A stretch of 64,000 nucleotides of DNA, taken from assembly GCA_947471745.1 (NCBI GenBank), contig CANJKZ010000108.1, forward strand, positions 2,643,001 through 2,707,000, read 5' to 3'. The DNA comes from Closterium sp. Naga37s-1. Its lineage: Eukaryota; Streptophyta; Zygnematophyceae; Desmidiales; Closteriaceae. Positions 1-10,247 of the stretch are shown piece after piece (position 1 is the first letter of the stretch; each line of letters opens with the position of its first letter). The position numbers and the translations under genes are program-made. The notes under the pieces are model-generated. The model did not search any database. It had not been told where the DNA came from and worked only from the letters and a program-made list of their open reading frames with translations.

Positions 1-2361
1 CTGCTGCTGCTGTGCCCTCTCAAACCGCTCATGCTCCTCCCTCTCCAACCGGAGGAGACGCTGCTCACGGGTCAGGAAACGTACAGTGCGCGGTGTAGGC
101 GCCACAGTGCCAGTGCCTCCAGCTCCAGCACCCCCAGAATCAGCACCTCCACCACCGACACCCTCGGGGCCTCCAGTACCTCCCGCAGGAACACCCCTAG
201 GCTCCGCAGCAACCGGCCGCAAAGAAGAACGAGGAGGAAACTGCGGGATGGACGGGAAGCCAGGGGGTGAGGCAGGGCGAGGCCGCCGACTCGAGGCTGC
301 CGTGTCCTCCACAGGAGTGACCTCCACGCCCACAACCCCTGCACCCCCAGAGCCGACACCACCAGCTCTTGCAGCCCCAGTACCCTCACCCTCCGCAACT
401 GCACCTCCCGCACCCCCAGACACGACAGGGACTGGACGCTGCGGGGGGGACGACTGCGGAGTGACGTGCGACACACCTGACGGGGCAGGACGCGAAGGGG
501 GGGGGGCTACCGGGGCGACTGGTGGGGGCTCAAGGGTGAGGAACAGCGGGGGGGAAAAGACCTCGGTACCTCGCTGGGGGCGACTCCTGTAGTAACAGAC
601 AGACTCGTCGAACGTGACGTCCTGAGAGGCGAAGAACTGGTAGGTGACCGGGTCGTAGAACACCCAGCCGGAGGCGTCCAGAGGGAAGCCAAGAAAGACG
701 CAGGCACGAGTGCGCGGAGACAACTTGTTCGCGCCAGGGGCGCGAACGTGAGCCAGAGAACCCCAGACACGGAAGTCAGCTGCTACGCCCGGAGAACCTG
801 CCCAAAGGGAGACCGGCGTCACCCGTGGCCGTGCGTCACTGGGCCACAGGTTCAGCTGGTGCGCGGCGTAGCGGACTGCCTGAGGCCACAAGAACTGGGG
901 GGCACCGGCATGGCACATGGAGGTCCGGGCAACCTCCATGACCAGGCCGATGCGTCGCTCGGCTACCCCGTTCTGCTGCGGCGAGGCTGGTAGCGTGTAA
1001 GACTGGATGATCCCCCGACCCTGACAGAACGTCTCCAAGCGAGTGGAAGAAAACTCACCACCACGGTCCGAGTGTAGGCGAAGCCCACACAGGCCCTGGG
1101 CGCCACCCCACGCTAGTAGCCACGGCTCGAGGACGGTAGGCACGTCGGCCTTCCGTCGCAAGGGGAAAACCGTGGTGTAGCGGGAGTAGTCGTCCACCAC
1201 AATCAGGAAGTAGCGCTCCTGACGTGGTCCAAGGATCGGGGAGGGGCCCCAGACGTCCAAGTGCAGGGTCTGGAAGGGAGCTGTGGTGGGGGGGAACGAG
1301 GAGGAGTGAGGGGCAGCGCGCTGCCGACCCTCGACGTAAGGAGTGCACAGCGGCGCAGGCGAGCGAGGAAGCGGGGCAAGCGACTCTGGGAGACCGGAGA
1401 CTAGACGGTAACTTGCCATCCTACTGAGACGTGGGAACGACGGGTGACCTAGACGGTGGTGCCAGAGGACAGACGGGTGGGCGAGGGAGCGACAGTCGCA
1501 CGACACAGCAACTACCTGACCTGACCTGACCTGGCCTGACCCAGTGCGGTGGGACCCTGTGTGTAGTGAGTACAGACCAGAGCCCGGCTCCCGGTGAAAA
1601 GTGGCCAGAGGGGCCCCAGTGGTACCGACTGTGCAGGAGGCAACAGGCTCGTCCAGTGGGAAAGTGGTGACTACACCTAGGTCGTGGAGGTGACTGACAC
1701 CCACCAGGTTCCTAGAGAACGAGGGGGTATAGTAACCTGTAAGAAAACCTGAGGGAGCCGCCGGACACGGGAGGGTGGTGGTGCTGCGAGCAACTACAGG
1801 TCCCACAGAGGGGTCAGCCAAGGCGACAGTGACTGGAGTGCGCAGTGGTGTGAGGTCAGTACAGTCGCGAAAGAAACAGCTGGACGCTCCTGAGTCTAGG
1901 GTGAAGGAAAGGTGTGCAGTCTGTGAGGTCGCACCCGAACCAGCTACAAAGGTGGCTGCAGCTCCTACACAAAGACCCTCAGAGGCGCCTGGACTGGAAA
2001 CAACACACGCACCAAGACTGGAAACACAGGTCTCTACTCGTGCAGCCGGGAACAGTCCTAGACCTAGCAGGTGGGACTCAACTGGTGCAGCAGTGCGCTG
2101 GCAAAGACGCGAGGGCCAGTGCGGTGTAATAGCGTGAGAACCAAACCGCTCACGGTGGAGGTCGTCGAGTCGACGGTAGCAGCTGGACGCTGAGTGGTCA
2201 GGACTCCAGCAGGTGGTGCCAGCACCAGGGCCTATCAGGGCCCGGTACCCGCAGGGGCCGACGTCTCGCCCACTGCTAGCTGAGCCACTGCTGGGGGCTC
2301 CGCCCTGTGGACCCGCAAGTCCCCACTGCCAGGAGTGCTGCGGCTGGCCCTGCTGCTGTAG
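1..2361 (-). pseudogene. Element Z: copia protease-integrase fragment, family B, cut by window edge
   Basis: Read on the minus strand, this is the 5' half of a family-B copia polyprotein, collinear with the minus-strand copy at about 35670-38030. In order it shows a Gln-rich start and zinc-knuckle segment (near 2340-2150), a pepsin-type protease with a DSGAS motif (near 1890), the integrase HHCC region (WHHRLGHP near 1450 and a C-x2-C), and the integrase core with D (LHLDVWGP near 1250), D (HSDRGG near 1070) and E (NGVAERR near 960). A Gly/Ala/Pro-rich linker follows and runs into the left edge. I see no stop over the stretch I followed. Compared with element B it has an in-frame 18-nt deletion near 1970. 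RT and RNase H would lie outside the window. The 5' end stops abruptly at a rearrangement junction near 2361, so there is no leader or 5' LTR. Confidence 0.85.
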
Positions 2362-2488
2362 TGCTGCGGAGTGTGTGGTGACTTTGAGCTCCACCCTGAG
2401 ATTTGTCTTGTTCTTGTGGACTGGTCTTGTGACCGTTGCTTGCTCTTGTTGTTTCTACAGGACTTCCGTCACTTAGACTATGGGGGTG
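2362..2488 (+). other. Element Z: family-B 3' UTR with polypurine tract, joined to an inverted body
   Basis: From about 2366 the sequence matches, on the plus strand, the end of the 3' UTR of element B (21406-21525). It contains one copy of the conserved 3'-UTR hairpin (GGTC-TTGT-GACC at 2423-2434) and the polypurine tract CTATGGGGGTG just before the LTR. About five bases (TGCTG, 2362-2366) at the junction belong to neither side. The body to the left is in the opposite orientation, so this is a rearranged element. Confidence 0.8.
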
Positions 2489-2620
2489 TGTCAATATATA
2501 TTTTATATGTGTTGTTTAGGTTAGTCTAGGTGTTACATTTTTACTTACTTGCATGATTAGGGTTAGCTATATCTAGGGTTGTACTTCACATTTTCTATCA
2601 ATTTCATTCTTATCGTAACA
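2489..2620 (+). repeat. Element Z: 3' LTR (family B type), 132 bp
   Basis: It starts with TGTCAA directly after the polypurine tract and ends in CGTAACA directly before the minisatellite. It is nearly identical to the 131-bp LTRs of element B. It holds a TATA-like start and a TTAGGGTT motif. The matching 5' LTR and target duplication lie outside the window. Confidence 0.9.
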
Positions 2621-5600
2621 GGCAAGACCGCCGGCCGCCGGCCGCCGACCAACGTCAAGGCCGCCGGCCGCCGACCAACGGCCCGGCCGCCGGCCGCCGA
2701 CCAACGGCCCGGCCGCCGGCCGCCGACCAACGGCAAGGCCGCCGGCCGCCGACCAACGGCAAGGCCGCCGGCCGCCAGCCGACGACCAACGGCAAGGCCG
2801 CCGGCCGCCGACCAACGGCAAGGCCGACGGCCGCCGACCGCCGGCCGCCGACCAACGGCAAGGCCGCCGGCCGCCGACCAACGGCAAGGCCGCCAGCCGC
2901 CGGCCGCCGACCAACGGCAAGGCCGCCGGCCGCCGACCAACGGCGAGGCTGCCGGTCGCCGGCCGCCGACCAACGGCAAGGCCGCGGGCCGCCGACCAAC
3001 GGCAAGGCCTCCGACCAACGGCAAGGCCGCCGGCCGCCGACCAACGGCCCGGCCGCCGGCCGCCGGCCGCCGACCAACGGCAAGGCCGCCGGCCGCCGAC
3101 CAACGGCAAGGCCGCCGGCCGCCGACCAACGGCAAGGCCGCCGGCCGCCGACCAACGGCAAGGCCGCCGGCCGCCGACCAACGGCAAGGCCGCCGGCCGC
3201 CGACCAACGGCAAGGCCGCCGGCCAACGGCAAGGCCGCCGGCCAACGGCAAGGCCGCCGGCCCCCGGCCAACGGCAAGGCCGCAGGCCGCCGGCCGCCGA
3301 CCAACGGCAAGGCCGCCGGCCGCCGGCCGCCGACCAACGGCAAGGCCGCCGGCCGCCGACCAAGGCAAGGCCGCCGGCCGCCGACCAAGGCAAGGCCGCC
3401 GGCCGCCGACCAACGGCAAGGCCGCCGGCCGACGACAAACGGCATCGCCGCCGGCCGCCGACCATCGGCAAGGCCGCAGGCCGCCGGCCAACGGCAAGGC
3501 CGCCGTCCAACGGCAAGGCCGCCGGCCGCCGGCCGCCGACCAACGGCAAGGCCGCCGGCCGCCGACCAACGGCAAGGCCGCCGGCCGCCGACCCACGGCA
3601 AGGCCGCCGGCCGCCGACCAACGGCAAGGCCGCCGGCCGCCGACCAACGGCAAGGCCGCCGGCCGCCGACCAACGGCAAGGCCGCCGGCCGCCGACCAAC
3701 GGCCCGGCCGCCGGCCGCCGACCAACGGCAAGGCCGCCGGCCGCCGACCAACGGCAAGGCCGCCGGTCCCCCACCCACGGCAAGGCCGCCGGCTGCCGAC
3801 AAACGGCATCGCCGCCGGCCGCCGACAAACGGCATCGCCGCCGGCCGCCGACCAACGGCAAGGCCGCCGGCCTCCGGCCAACGGCAAGGCCGCCGACCAA
3901 CGGCAAGGCCGCCGGCCAACGGCAAGGCCGCCGGCCAACGGCAAGGCCGCCGACCCACGGCAAGGCCGCCGGCCGCCGGCCAACGGCAAGGCCGCCGACC
4001 AAGGGCAAGGCCGCCGGCCAACGGCAAGGCCGCCGACCGACGACCAACGGCAAGGCCGCAGGCCGCCGACCAACGGCAAGGCCGCCGGCCGCCGACCAAC
4101 GGCAAGGCCTCCGACCAACGGCAAGGCCGCCGGCCGCCGACCAACGGCCCGGCCGCCGGCCGCCGACCAACGGCCCGGCCGCCGGCCGCCGGCCGCCGAC
4201 CAACGGCCCGGCCGCCGGCCGCGGGCCGCCGACCAACGGCAAGGCCGCCGGCCGCCGACCAACGGCAAGGCCGCCGGCCGCCGACCAACGGCAAGGCCGC
4301 CGGCCGCCGACCAACGGCAAGGCCGCCGGCCGCCGACCAACGGCAAGGCCGCCGGCCGCCGACCAACGGCAAGGCCGCCGGCCAACGGCAAGGCCGCCGA
4401 CCCACGGCAAGGCCGCCGGCCGCCGGCCAACGGCAAGGCCGCCGGCCCCCGGCCAACGGCAAGGCCGTAGGCCGCCGGCCGCCGACCAACGGCAAGGCCG
4501 CCGGCCGCCGACCAACGGCAAGGCCGCCGGCCGCCGACCAACGGCAAGGCCGCCGGCCGCCGACCAAGGCAAGGCCGCCGGCCGCCGACCAACGGCAAGG
4601 CCGCCGACCAACGGCAAGGCCGCCGGCCGACGACAAACGGCATCGCCGCCGGCCGCCGACCATCGGCAAGGCCGCAGGCCGCCGGCCAACGGCAAGGCCG
4701 CCGTCCAACGGCAAGGCCGCCGGCCGCCGGCCGCCGACCAACGGCAAGGCCGCCGACCAACGGCAAGGCCGCCGGCCGCCGACCAACGGCAAGGCCGCCG
4801 GCCGCCGACCCACGGCAAGGCCGCCGGCCGCCGACCCACGGCAAGGCCGCCGGCCGCCGACCAACGGCAAGGCCGCCGGTCGCCGGCCGCCGACCAACGG
4901 CAAGGCCGCCGGCCGCCGACCAACGGCAAGGCCGCCGGCCGCCGACCAACGGCAAGGCCGCCGGCCGCCGACCAACGGCAAGGCCGCCGGCCGCCGACCA
5001 ACGGCAAGGCCGCCGGTCCCCCACCCACGGCAAGGCCGCCGGCCGCCGACAAACGGCATCGCCGCCGGCCGCCGACAAACGGCATCGCCGCCGGCCGCCG
5101 ACCAACGGCAAGGCCGCCGGCCTCCGGCCAACGGCAAGGCCGCCGACCAACGGCAAGGCCGCCGGCCAACGGCAAGGCCGCCGGCCAACGGCAAGGCCGC
5201 CGACCCACGGCAAGGCCGCCGGCCGCCGGCCAACGGCAAGGCCGCCGACCAAGGGCAAGGCCGCCGGCCAACGGCAAGGCCGCCGACCGACGACCAACGG
5301 CAAGGCCGCAGGCCGCCGACCAACGGCAAGGCCGCCGGCCGCCGACCAACGGCAAGGCCGCCGGCCGCCGACCAACGGCAAGGCCGCCGGCCGCCGACCA
5401 ACGGCAAGGCCACCGTCCAACGGCAAGGCCGCCGGCCGACGACCCACGGCAAGGCCGCCGGCCGCCGACCCACGGCAAGGCCGCCGGCCGCCGACCAACG
5501 GCAAGGCCGCCGGTCGCCGGCCACCGACCAACGGCAAGGCCGCCGGCCGCCGACCAACGGCGAGGCCACCGGCCGCCGACCAACGGGGAGGCCGCCGACC

Positions 5601-5694
5601 GACGACCAACGGCGAGGCCGCCGACCGACGACCAACGGCGAGGCCGCCGGCCGCCGACCCACGGCAAGGCCGCCGGCCGCCGACCAACGGCAAG
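2621..5694. repeat. GC-rich minisatellite, block 1
   Basis: Tandem array with a modular unit: one to three copies of the heptamer GCCGCCG followed by the dodecamer RCCAACGGCAAG, giving periods of 19, 26 and 33 bp, with 26 bp commonest. The plus strand has almost no T, so stops are nearly absent in all six frames and the long open frames here are meaningless. Rare variants (AAACGGCATCGCC, CCCCCACCCACGGC, CCGACCGACGACC) recur about 1.2-1.25 kb apart, showing a higher-order duplication. The block is bounded left by the Z LTR and right by the A LTR. Its last five bases GCAAG are the target duplication of element A. Confidence 0.95.
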
Positions 5695-5820
5695 TGTCAA
5701 GCTATATTTGTTATAGCTTCTATTGTTAGTCTAGGTGTATTTTCTACTTGTTGGGGTTAGGGTTAGGTTTCCTATATACTTGTTGTACTTTCCACTTCTA
5801 GTCATTCTTATTTCTTAACA
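5695..5820 (+). repeat. Element A: 5' LTR, 126 bp
   Basis: It begins TGTCAAG and ends CTTAACA. It contains a GGGGTTAGGGTTAGG run, related to telomere or telo-box motifs. The PBS follows immediately. Confidence 0.93.
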
Positions 5821-6723
5821 TGGTATAGAGCTAGGTTTACCCTAGCTAGGGTTTCCCCTAGCGTTTTCACTCTCGATAGTTGGGCCCACCGAAATCGCTA
5901 CTAGAGCGCGCCCCGTCCTAACGCGCGCCCCTTAGGTCGTCGCCCGTCGCCCGTAGCGCGCCCGGCGTCAGCAGCTCTCCCGTCGCCCGTCGTTTTTCCG
6001 TCGCCCGTCGATTTTCCCCTCCCGTCGCCCGTCGATTTTTTCCCTCCCGTCGGCCGTCGCCCGTCCGTTTCCCTCGCGCGCCCCACTCGTCGCCCGTCGA
6101 ACGACAGTAGAACGCGGGCCCCGCGGCCCTTGTTCGTTAGCAGGCCTCGCGGCCTGTCTAGGGTCGACGTAGAGAGCCGCGCGACCAGTGATTGACGGCC
6201 CCGTGGCCCGAGTTAGCTGGCCCCGCGCGACCCCCCGTGTTCCCCTTCATTTCCGCCCGTCTCCCGCGACCTTTCGCCCGTACCCTGCGTTCCGCGGCTT
6301 ACTACGACCCTATCCCGCCTCTCCCTAGCTACGAACGCCGCCATTTACCCCAACAACCGCTCTCCACCCCAACAACCGCTCTCCACCCCTTTTCAACCGC
6401 TCCCAAACCACTGCACCGCAATCAACCGCACCAGATCCGCCTCTCGACTGCAGTAGAACACTCCCAACCGCGAGATATCGATCCCCACCGCTCTAGACCT
6501 CCCTCGACCGCACCAAAACCGCCCTTCCCCGCTCTCAACCTGTCCCAACCGCCCTTCACCGCACTCAACAGCACCAGATCGTTTTCCACTGCTCTAGACC
6601 TCTCTCAACCGCACCAAACACGCACTCAACTGCACCAGGTTGCTCTTAGCCGCCCTCGTCCGTCCCTAGCCTCACCCAACCGCGTAGAGGGCCTCTCTCT
6701 CGCCCTAGGCGCCTCCCACTACT
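5821..6723 (+). promoter_or_regulatory. Element A: primer-binding site and leader
   Basis: The PBS TGGTATAGAGCT (5821-5832) abuts the LTR. It lacks the C of the usual plant initiator-Met PBS TGGTATCAGAGC. The palindrome TGGGCCCA lies at 5881-5888 and can sit in the loop of a CGAT/ATCG stem. Then come short tandem repeats: CGTCGCCCGTCG-like units around 5935-6080 and AACCGC-containing units around 6350-6640. No convincing protein lies before the gag start at 6724. Confidence 0.8.
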
Positions 6724-9700
6724 ATGGCGACTGTTCTGGAGTTCGACCCTGAGGGTCGCCCTGTCGGTTTCCCGGCATGGCTGCGGAAGCTTAAGCTCTA
6801 CCTCGGCAGTCGTCTCGAGAATGACATCCCTCTTTCCGAGCATGCCGCTGGTGAGCTGAAAGCCCCCCCCACTCCCGCTCCGCTTGGTGACGATGCGTCA
6901 GCAGATGCCCAGGCTGCCTATGCCCAGCGTCGCACTGAGCTTAGGCGCTGGGCTGCGCGTGACAATGCAACCATCCTTGCTATCAGTGCCCTGTTGCCGC
7001 TGACCGAGCAGGAACACTTTGCGCAGGAGGAGACGGCCCACGCACTGATGAAAACTGTGATCACTCGCTATTCCACCCCGGTCACTGTGACTCTAGGACG
7101 CCACATCCTCCCCTTTCTCTTTCCTGATCTCCCGTCGTTCGCTAGGGTGGCTGACCTGATCCTGCACTTGCGTTCCCTTGATGCTCAGTTCCGTGCTGCG
7201 TTTACCGACCCTGCCTTGCTTGCCAAGAACCCCCCCCCCCATGTACATGACCCTGTACCTGCTAGCCTCCCGTCTCCCTGACCGATTCAAAACCGCTCGT
7301 GACCACTTTCTCACCGTTGATCCACCGACTCTCACCATTGAGCTCTTTGAGGAGAAGCTCCTTGCAGTAGAGGGTCCCGCTCGGTCTCTTGCTGCCGCTA
7401 CTGGTGCTGTCCTCCCCCCTATCTTTGAGGGGTGTGCCCCGTCCTTTCTTGCCTCCTCTGTGGCCTCGGCCTCTGTTGCTACTGCAACAGAGGTGGCAGC
7501 CGTTGCCTCTGGCAACAAGGGGGGCAAGAAGGGCGGCAAGAAAGGAGGAGGTGGTGGTGGCGGTGGTAGTGGCGGTGGGGGTGGTGGTGGAGGAGGTGGA
7601 GGGAGTGGAGGAGGTGGAGGGAGTGGAGGAGGTGGAGGGAGTGGAGGAGGTGGCGGTTCCGGTGGTAGTGGAGGAGGGGGTCCTGTCTTGGGGAGTGTGG
7701 AGCCCCAGCAGCAGCTACAGCAGCAGCACCAGCCACAGCAGCAGCAGCAGCCACAGCAGCAGCAGCAGCAGCAGCCACAGCAGCAGCAGCAGCCACGGCA
7801 GCAGCTGCTCCAGGGCCAGCAGCAGCAGGTCCAGCACTGGCCCCCGCAGCAGCAGTGGAGGTCGGCCGGACCAGGGAGCACTGCCCGTAGCAGTGGCCAG
7901 TCCAGCTGGTCGTCGCGTGGTCCAGCCTTGACTCCCTGCCAGTACTGGGTTCAGACTGGGTCACGTCGAGACGGCCCCTGTGGCCGCCTCCACCCTCCGG
8001 GCCAGTGCTTTGCGCAGCTTACGGACCGCTACCACGCACACTTCGGCCTTGGTCGCACTCCCCCTGACAGGCGCTCGCTGGCTCGCACCGTTGGTCCGCA
8101 GTTGTTTGACATGTCTGCAGTAGACTTAGACCATGCTTTGCGATCTGCCTCTGTGATGTATGCTGATGACTCTAGTGTTGAGTATTCTGGTTATTACTCT
8201 TGCCTGTGTAGCTTAGGTGCTGTAGAGGTTGCTAGTGCTTTCCCTGCTAGCGTAGCTTGCACTGGTTTGACCACTGGGGCTGCGTCTTGGTCGTTCACGC
8301 TCGACGCTGGGGCGTCCAGCTGTTCCTTTCGCGACTGCACCGACCTCACACCACTACGCACTCCTGTCTCTGTCGCCCTAGCTGACTCCACGGCGGGACC
8401 AATGGTTGCTCGCAGCACCACCACCCTCCCGTGTCCGGCGGCTCCCTCTGGGTTCCTCACAGGTTACTACACCCCCTCGTTCTCCAGGAACTTGGTGGGT
8501 GTCAGTCACCTGCACGACCTCGGAGTAGTCACCACTTTCCCTTTGGTCGAGCCTGTTGCCTCCTGCACAGTCGGTGTCACTGGGGCGCCTCTTGCCACTT
8601 TCCACAGGGAGTCAGGCTCCGGCTTGTACTCACTACACACGGGGTCTCACCGCTCAGGTCAGGTCAGGTCAGGTCAGGTCAGGTAGCTGCTGTGTCGTGC
8701 GACTGTCGGTCACTCACCCACCCGTCGGTCCTCTGGCACCACCGCCTAGGTCACCCGTCCTTCCCACGTCTCAGTAGGATGGTACGTCACCGTCTGGTCT
8801 GAGGTCTCCCAGAGTCGCTCGCCCCGCTTCCCCGCTCGCCTGCGCCGCCGTGCACTCCTTGCGTCGAGGGTCGGCAGCGCGCTGCCCCTCACTCCTCTTC
8901 GTTCCCCCCCACCACGGCTCCTTTAGAGACCCTGCACTTGGACGTCTGGGGCCCCTCCCCTGTCCTTGGCCCACGTCAGGAGCGCTTCTTCCTGATTGTG
9001 GTGGACGACTTCTCCCGCTTCACCACGGTATTTCCCTTGCGATGGAAGGCCGACGTGCCTACCGTCCTAGAGCCGTGGCTACTAGCGAGGGGTGGTGCCC
9101 AGGGCCTTTGTGGACTCCGTCTACACTCGGACCGTGGTGGTAAGTTTGACTCCACTCGCCTGTCGGCGTTCTGTGAGGCGCAGGGGATCGTCCAGTCCTA
9201 CACGCTACCAGCCTCGCCACAGCAGAATGGGGTAGCTGAGCGTCGCATCGGCCTGGTCATGGAGGTTGCCCGTACCTCCATGTGCCATGCCGGTGCACCC
9301 CAGTTCCTGTGGCCCCAGGCAGTCCGCTACGCCGCGCACCAGCTGAACCTGTGGCCCAGTGACGCACGGCGACGGGTGACGCCGGTCTTCCTTTGGACAG
9401 GTTCTCGAGGTGTAGCAGCTGACTACCGCGTCTGGGGTTCTCTAGCTCACGTTCGCGCCCCTGGCGCGAACAAGTTGTCTGCGCGCACTCGTGCCTGTGT
9501 CTTTCTTGGCTTCCCTCTGGACGCCTCCGGCTGGCAGTTCTACGACCCAGTCACCCACCAGTTCTTTGCTTCTCAGGACGTCACTTTTGACGAGTCGGTC
9601 TGTTACTACAGGAGTCGCCCTCACCGAGGTTCTGAGGCCTTTTCTCCCCCGCTGTTCCTCACCTCTGACCCTCCCCCTGTTGCCCCAGTAGCCCCCCCAC

Positions 9701-10186
9701 CCTCGCGTCCTGCCCCGTCCGGTGTGTCGCACGTCACTCCGCAGTCGTCTCCCCCACAGCGTCCAGTCCCCGTCGTGTCTGGGGGTGTGGGAGGTGCAGC
9801 TGCGGAGGGTGAGGGTACTGAGGCTAATGGAGCAGGTGGTGCCGGTTCTGGGGGTGCAGGGGGTGTGGGTGTGGAGGCCCCTCCTGTGGAGGACATCGCT
9901 GCCTCGAGTCGGCGCCCTCGCCCCGCCTCACCCCCTGGTTTCCCGTCAGTTCCGCAGTTCCCTCCTCGTTCGACGCTGCGGCCGGTCACTGCGGAGCCTG
10001 GGGGTGTTTCTGCGGGAGGTACTGGAGACACTGGGGGTGTCGATGGTGGAGGTGCTGGTTCTGGGGGTGCTGGAGCTGGAGGCACTGGCACTGTGGCGCC
10101 TACACCGCGCACTGTACGTTTCCTGACCCGTGAGCAGCGTCTTCTTCGGTTGGAGAGGGAGGAGCGTGAGAGGTTTGAGAGGGCGC

Positions 10187-10247
<61 letters not shown>

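Noticed and set aside
2621..5694. CRISPR-like array (regular short repeats of about 26 bp)
   Set aside because: There are no unique spacers, unit length varies by 7 bp steps, there are no cas genes, and the context is eukaryotic retrotransposons.
2563..5716. Very long open reading frames (over 1,000 codons) on both strands of the minisatellite, also at 13256-14796, 21635-25145 and 39456-41593
   Set aside because: The repeat has almost no T on one strand and no A on the other, so stops cannot form in any frame. The predicted proteins are period-shifted RRPA/VGGR repeats in all frames, with no domain and no start context.
7093..7964. Minus-strand frames rich in Pro, Leu, Cys or Ala opposite the Gly/Gln linkers of gag
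   Set aside because: They are shadows of GGN and CAG repeats on the coding strand. The same holds for polyLeu/polyAla frames opposite the polyGln linkers at 10100-10717, 18575-19234, 30365-30865, 35152-35757 and 42705-43334.
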